From Rhodoglobus vestalii (GTDB lineage: Bacteria; Actinomycetota; Actinomycetes; Actinomycetales; Microbacteriaceae): 64,000 nt of DNA. The notes under the pieces were generated by a model, which ran no database searches, was not told the origin of the DNA, and saw only the letters and a list, made by a program, of their open reading frames with translations. The stretch covers positions 496,001 to 560,000 of the forward strand of contig NZ_VFRA01000001.1 of assembly GCF_006788895.1 (NCBI RefSeq), written 5' to 3'. The translations under genes were made by a program, and so were the position numbers. This document shows positions 54,825-63,200 of the stretch, one piece after another (position 1 is the first letter of the stretch; each line of letters starts with the position of its first letter).

Positions 54825-55610
54825 CTAGCTAACGATAAAGAACTGCTCACCAATCTCAATACGCGTACCCCGCACCACCCGGTAACGCGTTGCTGGGTCG
54901 CAGCGCACCGGCTGCCCGGCCGGCTCCCGCACAACAGTGCCGTTTCCCGAGTAGCGATCACCTATCCAAAACACGCCTGCCAGCTGACCAAACTCAAGAT
55001 GAGTTTTGGACACAGACTTGCTGGGATCTGTGATCGCAACAATGACGTCGAAGTTTTCGGACGGCTCCGGCACCGGATTGCGGCCGACGAGACCTGTGCC
55101 CGTTACGATCACGCTCTCGCCGGTGCTGAACTGCAAAACGAAACGGGTTCCTCCACTGGAGCGTTCCACGATCCGAGTTTCCTCACTGTCTTCAGCATCG
55201 GACCGTAGCGGAGAAGGCGTGATGGGCAGAGAAGGCGTGATGGGCAGGGAGGGCGTGATGGGCGGCGGAATCGGCGGGCGCTCACCTGGCCCCACGCCGT
55301 GCTTCACGAAACCACAGTCACCGCAGAAAATGTCGGAATCCGACAGAAACCCGCCACACTGCCCACACACCGCATCGGCTGTGGTCGATGCTCCCGGAGG
55401 CGTTTGCCCAACCGATGGTGCGCTTCCTCGATCGTCACTTGACGGTTCGCGCATGTCAGCCCGACCAAGCGTGCTCAGGTCAGGCGCACCCAGCCGATGC
55501 GGCCGGGCTGACGGTTCGACGAGGGCGTCAGGCTCGCGCGTTGGCCGCCCACAATCGTCACAATAGGTTGCATCAGCGGGCAGTTGTGTCGCACAGAAAG
55601 TACAAATCAC
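54825..55610 (-). CDS. FHA-domain protein with two zinc ribbons
   Basis: A 261-residue cytoplasmic protein. It has two zinc-ribbon knuckle pairs (CTFC with CDDC near the N-terminus; CGQC with CGDC near 87-105), a Pro-rich linker with three PITPS repeats encoded by an 18-base repeat, and a C-terminal FHA domain (LVGRNPVPEP, SVSKTHLEF, RYSGNGT). FHA domains bind phosphothreonine, so it may link the system to a Ser/Thr kinase; none is encoded in the window. It lies between the transglutaminase-like gene (11-base gap) and the ATPase gene. Confidence 0.87.
   Translation of the reverse strand: MICTFCATQLPADATYCDDCGRPTREPDALVEPSARPHRLGAPDLSTLGRADMREPSSDDRGSAPSVGQTPPGASTTADAVCGQCGGFLSDSDIFCGDCGFVKHGVGPGERPPIPPPITPSLPITPSLPITPSPLRSDAEDSEETRIVERSSGGTRFVLQFSTGESVIVTGTGLVGRNPVPEPSENFDVIVAITDPSKSVSKTHLEFGQLAGVFWIGDRYSGNGTVVREPAGQPVRCDPATRYRVVRGTRIEIGEQFFIVS
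55211..55264 (-). repeat. 18-bp repeat, three units, in the FHA gene
   Basis: Units at 55211-55228 and 55229-55246 are identical; 55247-55264 differs slightly. They encode the PITPSL repeats of the linker and may vary in number. Confidence 0.7.
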
Positions 55611-55621
55611 CAGTAGTCCTC

Positions 55622-57913
55622 TTATTGCCTAAACAGACGAGTGACACTATCACCGCCAAGCGAGCGCAACGATATTTTGCTTCTCAACCGCGCCCGCCGC
55701 GAGAGCCCGGCATGGAGTTGATTCTCCAGATGGGCGACTTTCGTCCAAAACTCATCCACCTCATCCGAGCGCGGATCGGCTCCGGAGAAAATTGCACGGT
55801 CAGCATGCACGGCAAGTTCATACGCTTCGGGTACCTGCAGAACGCCCGCGATCTCGGTTCTGGTTGCTGACGGAGGCGGCGAATAGCCGTGGTCAACAAG
55901 TGCATCCGCGAACTCTTGCCAGCCCCCACTGATCTGCCCCAGGGTTGTGTTGGCGCGCCGACGCAACAGCCGACGCCGCACTTTGGCCGCAATGATCACG
56001 GCGAACGGAGCGGCGAGCACCAGGAGCACGAGAAGAACCCCACCGAGAATTCGCAGAGCGGCTAGCACCGCTTGCAGTACCGGATCGAGACCGGACTGAA
56101 GGGCCTGTTCGCTATCCGGATTCGACTGCCGATTGGTTACATCCGATTCAACCTCTGGTGGCTCCACGATTGTTTGCGGTCGCGCAACCTGGGCGGCATC
56201 GTCGGGAAGTTCGGTCGGAATTTCTCGCAACGGCGGGTTGGGATCAAGGGTCACCCAGCCGTACTCGGCAGTATTTACCTCGATCCACGCCTGAACATCA
56301 TCGCCACGAATCTGCGGGTCAGAGGTGACGAAGCCGAGCACAGCCCTGGCAGGAAAACCCAACTCGTTCGCCATGAGGGATGCCGCGACCGCATACTGCT
56401 CACCATCACCAATCATTTGGGGCGCGGTTACGAGCTCGGCTATGCGGCCGGCAGAGTGCCCTGATCGACTGACCGGTTCATCCACCCCCACACCATGGCT
56501 AACGTAGCCATCAGCCGCGAGGCCACTGAGCATCGCGGCCAGGCGCTCCCCCGGCGTCGTCGTTCCCCCCGCATACTGGTCAAGTTTCTCGGTGAGTTGT
56601 GCGGGAGATTCGCCAATGGGTGGCACTTCGGCGGTGCCCGGGGTGAGCGATTGAACCTCTTCAGCACTCGGCTGGGTGGTCAATACGCCCCGAAAGGAGT
56701 AGCTATCTCCGCTGGTGAGACGTTCAGTCACTGCCGCCGTGCCAGAAACAGTGTTGTAGTAGAACGAGTCACCGAGCGCTGACGCACGCGCACCATCGAA
56801 ATTGATCTCCTCAAGCAGGCCGACGGTCGGCAACCACACACCCGTGTACCCTGCGACAGTGATCGACATAGTGACCTGATCGCCAGCAACATCCGACTGA
56901 TCAACACGCGACGGGACACGCGTAAATGAACCGGAGGCACTGGTGACGCGACCGCTGCCGACGGCATAAACGATCCCGTCATAACTGTCGAGGGTCGCAA
57001 GCCTGATCCGGGTCCCGAGCGGAACGCCGGAGACCACAAAGAGCGCGGAATTGGCTGAACTTGGCTGCCAATAGCTTCTGAAGCCGGAGAGCGGACTCAC
57101 GTAGTCACGCGGATCAAAGGGTTCGACAATAGTGGTGCGCAGAACTGAGCGATCATTGCTGGGCGGTAAAAGGCTCGTGATGCCGACTGCAGCGCTCGCC
57201 GCAAGCGCGAGGACGACAACAGCGCTGACAACGGTTCGCGCACCCGCAAACCCAAACTCCCGCGTTCGTTGGACCCCACGAGCGGTGTCCCTAGTTGCTT
57301 CAAGCGCATTGACCGTATCGCGTCGGCGTCGCCATCGAAACCACACCAGAGTGAGAGCGACAACGATCAGGAGCGACATCGCCAAGATCAGCGGACGAGC
57401 GGGATACGTTGGCCCGAACGCTACCGCGGTGACGAAGACCACGATCGGTGAGATCACCGACAATTCGGCGGCCCGCGTTCGGAATGCGATGCTCAGTGAA
57501 ACGACTGTAGAACCCAGTACAAGAACGAGCGCGGGAACGAGAAGCGCCTGATAGCTGCCCACAGGAAGTGAAATGGTGAGAAGCTGCTTCCACCCGAGTG
57601 CCACCCCAAAGACAAGATCGACAAGCCCTGAGGGTGTCGGAAGCACCGAGTATTGAGCAGCGGACGGCACCGCAACAGGCACCCCGATCACGAGAAACAC
57701 CACGACGGCAGCAATCGCGGTAATCACAAAAGACCACCGCCGCACGAGCGAAACGACTGCCAGCAGAGTCCCGGCAGCAATCCCTGCGGCTATCAGGGTA
57801 ATCAGTTCGGGGCTGCGGTAGATGGGCCACATCGCCGCAGCAGCCAACGCAATTGCTGACCAGAGCAGTGCCGTTGTGACAAGCAGAAATGATCGCGATA
57901 CTGTGCCGGTCAT
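55622..57913 (-). CDS. membrane transglutaminase-like protein, active site lost
   Basis: A 763-residue protein with about six N-terminal helices (first 250 residues), an extracellular region, a transglutaminase-like core (about 495-560), one more helix near 640-665 and a cytoplasmic tail. The layout matches TgpA/DUF3488 proteins. In the core, the position of the catalytic Cys reads IGDGEQYA (Gly) and that of the His reads DVQAWIEV (Gln); the Asp in LDPNP remains. It is therefore unlikely to be a transglutaminase or protease and may bind a substrate or act as scaffold. It overlaps the DUF58 gene by 4 bases. Confidence 0.85.
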   Translation of the reverse strand: MTGTVSRSFLLVTTALLWSAIALAAAAMWPIYRSPELITLIAAGIAAGTLLAVVSLVRRWSFVITAIAAVVVFLVIGVPVAVPSAAQYSVLPTPSGLVDLVFGVALGWKQLLTISLPVGSYQALLVPALVLVLGSTVVSLSIAFRTRAAELSVISPIVVFVTAVAFGPTYPARPLILAMSLLIVVALTLVWFRWRRRRDTVNALEATRDTARGVQRTREFGFAGARTVVSAVVVLALAASAAVGITSLLPPSNDRSVLRTTIVEPFDPRDYVSPLSGFRSYWQPSSANSALFVVSGVPLGTRIRLATLDSYDGIVYAVGSGRVTSASGSFTRVPSRVDQSDVAGDQVTMSITVAGYTGVWLPTVGLLEEINFDGARASALGDSFYYNTVSGTAAVTERLTSGDSYSFRGVLTTQPSAEEVQSLTPGTAEVPPIGESPAQLTEKLDQYAGGTTTPGERLAAMLSGLAADGYVSHGVGVDEPVSRSGHSAGRIAELVTAPQMIGDGEQYAVAASLMANELGFPARAVLGFVTSDPQIRGDDVQAWIEVNTAEYGWVTLDPNPPLREIPTELPDDAAQVARPQTIVEPPEVESDVTNRQSNPDSEQALQSGLDPVLQAVLAALRILGGVLLVLLVLAAPFAVIIAAKVRRRLLRRRANTTLGQISGGWQEFADALVDHGYSPPPSATRTEIAGVLQVPEAYELAVHADRAIFSGADPRSDEVDEFWTKVAHLENQLHAGLSRRARLRSKISLRSLGGDSVTRLFRQ

Positions 57914-59259
57914 ACCGCAGCCGATCGGGCAAGCGCACGCTTGAGGTCCTCAAGGTAACCGATCGTCAGCACACTCAATCCCGTCACTCGCCGCAGGCCA
58001 GGAGCAGCTTCTGGGTCACAGACAATCGCCACGACTTCTACGTTCGCCGCAAACTTTGTGGACGCAGCACGAAGTTGTTGAGAACTCACCGTCGAGCCAC
58101 AAATAAGAAACGCAACAGAAACTCCGTCGGTCTGTTCAGAAGTAATGCGCGCAACATCCACGAGGCGCAGTGCCGTATCAGCGCTTTGCACCCGAGTGAG
58201 ATCATCAAGAAGTCGCGTACCCGTCACCGTCGAAAGTGCTCGCACGGCAAAAACTTTACGCTTTGCGAACTGCGGAGTTTGCTCACTTGCCACGACAGTG
58301 ACCGTGCGCGCATCCCGAATCGCTTGAGCGCCCAGTGACCCGGCCACACTGACGGCCATCTCAAACTCATAGTCACTCTTGTAGTCAGCCGTAGCCAGGC
58401 TCAACGCGATCACCAACTGGCTCCGTCGAGTTTCCTCAAACTGGCGCACCATGTACCGCCCGGTGCGAGCGGTCGTCTTCCAGTGGATGTTGCGGCGCTC
58501 GTCACCCGGGAGGTACTCGCGCAGCGCGTGAAACGAAATGTCGTTGTCCGCAAGAACTTTTGTGGCATTGCCCTCAAGATCCCGGATCAGACCGGTGCTC
58601 ACGCTCGGGATGCTGATGGTGCGCGGATGAACGAAGACATCAGCGGATTCAGTCCACGCAAGTTCGCGGCGCACAAGACCCACGGGGTCGGCACGCACCG
58701 TACGCACGGGGCCCACCGAAACCACACCGCGCCGAAGCGTCGGGATCGGAAACTCGTGAACCGCTGAGCCCCCGGGCCGGATCCCCGAAATTGCCGCCTC
58801 AGCAACGGCCCGAGCAACCGGTATCTCAGCGATGATCCCGAGGCTGCGACGTTTGCCGCTGTTGGTGCTGCGAAGTTCGCCGCGGGTTGCTTCGCCGACG
58901 ACCACTCGGTGGCGTTCCACGTGGAGGCTGATCTCGAGCCGACTTCGGCCTACAAGATAAATTGCTGCCATGACCGCAACCGCGCTACAGGTGTATCCGA
59001 CGACCACCAATTCGATCCATGCCAGGGAGTAGCCGGCGATGAGGGTCGTCGGGATCACCGCCAACACGACCCAGCCCAGTGGAGTGACGACTGACGTGAT
59101 CTGAGCGATTAGGCGCAGCGTGGTTCTTCGCGCGATCACAACGAAACGAACGACGGTGACGATCAGGTCTGCCAGAACTCCGGTCCGATATCCCACGATC
59201 CTGGTTCGGGCATTATCGAGGTCCTCGATCGCCGTCGAAGAATCGGCGCGCGCGCTCAC
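57910..59259 (-). CDS. DUF58 domain protein
   Basis: A 449-residue protein with two N-terminal helices (about 55-95) and a cytoplasmic or surface beta-rich region leading into DUF58 (REYLPGDERRNIHWKTTAR, FEETRRSQLVIALSL), which has a von Willebrand A-like fold. DUF58 proteins almost always accompany MoxR ATPases, and may receive the MoxR action. GTG start overlapping the moxR stop by 4 bases; the stop overlaps the next gene by 4 bases. Confidence 0.88.
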   Translation of the reverse strand: MSARADSSTAIEDLDNARTRIVGYRTGVLADLIVTVVRFVVIARRTTLRLIAQITSVVTPLGWVVLAVIPTTLIAGYSLAWIELVVVGYTCSAVAVMAAIYLVGRSRLEISLHVERHRVVVGEATRGELRSTNSGKRRSLGIIAEIPVARAVAEAAISGIRPGGSAVHEFPIPTLRRGVVSVGPVRTVRADPVGLVRRELAWTESADVFVHPRTISIPSVSTGLIRDLEGNATKVLADNDISFHALREYLPGDERRNIHWKTTARTGRYMVRQFEETRRSQLVIALSLATADYKSDYEFEMAVSVAGSLGAQAIRDARTVTVVASEQTPQFAKRKVFAVRALSTVTGTRLLDDLTRVQSADTALRLVDVARITSEQTDGVSVAFLICGSTVSSQQLRAASTKFAANVEVVAIVCDPEAAPGLRRVTGLSVLTIGYLEDLKRALARSAAV

Positions 59260-60227
59260 ACGGCTTGCCGTTCCATAGGCGGCGGAGTCTCGATGAGAGT
59301 CTGTGCGATTACACTTGAGGCGCTCACCCCATCAAACTCAGCTTCCGCATCAATAACCAGTCGGTGCGCGAGCACCGGTTCAGCGAGCGCTTTGACATCG
59401 TCGGGAACGACATAGTGGCGCCCGTTCGATGCTGCCAAGGTTTTGGCTGCGCGCAGAAGGGCGAGTGCCCCGCGAACACTTACTCCCAGTCGAACTTCAG
59501 TGGCGCTTCGCGTTGCATCAACTAGGCGGCTCACATAGTCGCTGATGGTGGGGTCCACGTGAACGGTGCGCGCAAGCTGCACCATCTCGATCACCAGATC
59601 CGCGCTGACGACAGGGTCAATCGTGACCGAGTGTGCGGCCACTGATGCCCCGTCGAGGATTCGAAGAGTGGATGCATGATCCGGGTATCCGATCGAGGCT
59701 TTCATGAGAAAACGGTCCAGCTGCGCTTCCGGCAGACGATAAGTTCCTGCGTGCTCGATGGGGTTCTGTGTCGCAATTACCATGAAGGGCGTGCCTACCG
59801 GGTGCGAGATGCCGTCAACAGTCACGTGGCCTTCTTCCATGACTTCGAGGAGTGCGGCTTGAGTTTTGGGGCTCGCACGGTTGATCTCGTCGGCAAGAAC
59901 GATATTCGCGAAGATCGGTCCCGGATGAAACTCAAATTTGTTGTCACGCTGATCGAAAATGCTCACTCCGGTAATGTCGCCGGGGAGTAGGTCGGGCGTG
60001 AACTGGATTCGGTTTGTCGTTCCCGAGACGCTCTGGGCAATTGCGCGGGCAAAAGAGGTCTTGCCCGTGCCGGGGTAGTCCTCAAGCAGCAGGTGGCCCT
60101 CACTCATGAGTGCGGTAAAGCCAAGGCGCACAACAAAGGTCTTGCCCAGCAGCACCTGTTCGACATTTGTTACGAGTCGGTCGAAGTTTTCCGCAAACCG
60201 TTCAGCTTGGTCGGGAGTCATGGGCAT
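59256..60227 (-). CDS. MoxR-family AAA ATPase
   Basis: A 323-residue AAA+ ATPase. Walker A is EDYPGTGKTSFA, Walker B VLADEINRA, sensor 1 VIATQNPIEHAGTYRLPEAQ, and the arginine-finger region LDRFLMK. MoxR proteins act as chaperones that remodel or activate partners, usually with a DUF58/VWA protein. It follows the Ig-like protein gene with a 9-base gap and precedes DUF58 with a 4-base overlap. Confidence 0.94.
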   Translation of the reverse strand: MPMTPDQAERFAENFDRLVTNVEQVLLGKTFVVRLGFTALMSEGHLLLEDYPGTGKTSFARAIAQSVSGTTNRIQFTPDLLPGDITGVSIFDQRDNKFEFHPGPIFANIVLADEINRASPKTQAALLEVMEEGHVTVDGISHPVGTPFMVIATQNPIEHAGTYRLPEAQLDRFLMKASIGYPDHASTLRILDGASVAAHSVTIDPVVSADLVIEMVQLARTVHVDPTISDYVSRLVDATRSATEVRLGVSVRGALALLRAAKTLAASNGRHYVVPDDVKALAEPVLAHRLVIDAEAEFDGVSASSVIAQTLIETPPPMERQAV

Positions 60228-60236
60228 CGCAAACCT

Positions 60237-63200
60237 CTAGTCATAGTCGTATCCGTTATACGTTCTGTCATAAGCCTGACCGTTGTTCGCGATCACGCGC
60301 ACCACCATAGTTGGCGGTTCAAAAAGTTCAACATCGGCGTAACAGCTGCCGCCCGGAGTGCTGGTGTTCGCGTACTGCCACGGGCCGAGGGTTGTTCCAC
60401 CGCAGCGGTAACGCACGGCCTCATAGGTTCCTGTGGGCCAGCCGAGCCACTCAAACGTTCCGCTGCCGGTGAGCAGATCGCCCCCTGAGGTAAAGGTGAG
60501 ATTGGCGACCGAGGGGTTTACCGGCACGCCGAGCGGGAATGGTGCAGACCACGCAGTCTGGCAGAGCCGACCGGAGCCATAGGTCTTACAGGCGCGCACT
60601 GCGACGGAAATATCTGTTCCGTAGTGTTGACCGCCATCCGCGGTCACAAAGGAGTCGAGTGGGACGGGGCCGAAAATGGTCGCGGGAACGCTGCCGCCGG
60701 TCAATCGGTAGAACAGCGTGTAATCACTGGTGAGCGGCTCACTGCCCATCATTCCGCCAGTGAGGGTGAAATCGAATCGCTCGCCATTGGGCAGAGGGCC
60801 AGCAGTGTTGAGCACAGTGACAACCCCCGGTGGGGTCTGGGCAATCACTGTGGCGGAGCTCGTGCAGCCCTGGCTATTGGCGGCGAACACCAGCATTGTG
60901 TAGGCACGGTTCGGTGACAGCCCGGAGAATGTCGCGGATGTTCCGGTTCCGACCGCAGAGAGTATGGCACCATTGCTGCTGATGGATCCATTCGCGGCAC
61001 AGGTTGGAGCGGTGCCGGTGTATGCGGCAGCGGTGTACCCCGTGATGGGGCGCCCATTCGCGGCGAAGGCACCAGCCCATGCGAGGCGGGCAGTGCTGTC
61101 GTCGATCAGGGTCGCAATCGGCGCTGATGCGGCAATCGGCGGCCCGGCGGGGATTGCGCTCTGCGGTGCGCTGGTGTTCCAGATCGATAGTGCCGTGTAG
61201 GCAGCATTGCGGGGGCTGACCGTGTAACTGACGGCTACGCCGTTGTCGAGTTCCCAGGTCGCTGGTGTGTCCCAGGTGCAGGTCGAGCTACCGCACTGAA
61301 TCAGCCCAACGGACCGGTCAAATCCCCCGACTGCAACTCGATAACGGTCAACGGGCGAGCCACCGGGAGGTGTCGGTACCGCGTTCCACGTTAGTCGCAG
61401 GCCGCGGTCGAGGGGCGCTGCACTGAGCTCTGTGGGAGCACGAGGAATAACGTCTGACCACACGGGGTCGCCGAGCGTTACCGGAGCGGATTCCCCTATT
61501 GCATTGATGGCGACGACTGTGACTGTCACCGCGTTGGCTGGACCGTTTCCGGGTGTTGTGATGACACAGGTGGTGCCGGCACAGTCGGTTGTCTGGACCG
61601 AGGTGTCGCCTGTTTTCGTCGTCACGCGGTAGGACGTAATCGCGGAGTTGTTCGCCGGGCCCGCGTTCCACCGCATAGTGAGCGTCTTATCCCCGAAGCC
61701 ACTCGGGCCGAGATTAGTCACCGGATCTGGTCGATCCTGAACGGAAACTACTACTGTTCCCCAGACATAGCGACTCCTATCGTTGGTGGCGTCCGCAACC
61801 CGATATTGAAGGTTTACGTCGCCGGCAACGGCATCAGCTGCCACTGTGACGGTCAGAGTGCTGCTGTCATCGCTGGGTACGATCCTGAGTCCGGCAGGGA
61901 TTTGCCCTCCGGCGAGTCCCCGGATATCAACCACACGAAGTGGGGCCCCAGGAAACGGGTTCGTTGAGGCGTCATTGGCAAGAACATCGACCACAGTGGT
62001 CTGTCCACGCTGGGCGATCGCGCGGTCTGTCGCGGGGCTTGCCAACGGCCTGGTTGAGGCTACGACATTCAGTTCGATGCGCCCAGATTTTCCCTCAGAT
62101 AGGTCATCGCGAACGCCCAACGAAATAGAGGTTTGCGCTCCTTTTGCGGCACCGTTGTCAGCGCGAAGCATCAGTATCGTGCCGTCGAGCGAGTAGGTGA
62201 AGCCCTCGGGAAGCGGACTCAACACCGAATAGGCCAGCTCGTCGAGGTCATCAGAGTAGGGATAGTTGGTGAGATTGAGGAGGTCAATTTCTTTCTCCTG
62301 ACCCGGCTCAAAGTCAATAACTGCGCCACCGAACACCGGTGCTTGGTTGTCGCGCGGGAGAACGTCAATTGGCAACACGAGAATTGCGGATCGGCCTTCA
62401 GGATCGGTCGCCGACGTGCCGTCCGTTACCTCAAAAGAAATTGATGCGGGGCCGAAATACTTTTCCGCAGACGTAAACACCAGTGTGTCTTCGTCACGCA
62501 CGAGGTCAGCACCGTCGCTGTGCGTTGCGAGAACAGTGCTTGAGTCCGTCAGCCGCACCGGCTTCTCCCCAACGGCGATGATGTAATCGTTGAGGTCAAT
62601 GACAAGGGTGCTCTCACTATTGACGGTGAGTTTCGCGGCGCGGCGATCGACCTGCGGGAGGGCATCGTTGTAGCCCGGAACCTTTATGAAGGCATAAGTA
62701 AACGCGGTGGGGTCGGCAGGGTTAGTCACTCGGAACGGAATGATCTGGCTCGCATCATTGACCGACACTTCGATCTTATTGTCGGAGGTTATCCGCGCCG
62801 CGTCCTCGAACCCGCCGTAGATGGCAAGAGAGAGACTGCGCGGGTCGCCATCCGCGAAGAAGGCCCCGGCAAGAACATCCACCGTCACCCGATTGCGGTC
62901 GAGAACGTCAGACAGGGTAAGCACACTATCCGTTACCACAGGGTATGCAGGCTTGGCGTCGGGATCGACGGTGACACGGATGAAGTTCTGGCTTGAACCG
63001 CCCGTCTCGTTCTCGACAACGTAAATGACACCGTAGTCGCCGGGGGCACTCGGCGGCGTCACCTTGACCACATCGCCGTCTATTTCCGCAACCGTAACGG
63101 GGTCATTCGGTTCCACCGAGACCACCGATAACGGGCTCCCATCGGGGTCGGAGTCGTTGGCGAGAACCTCAACTGACACCGTGATGCCCGGCTTCACCGT

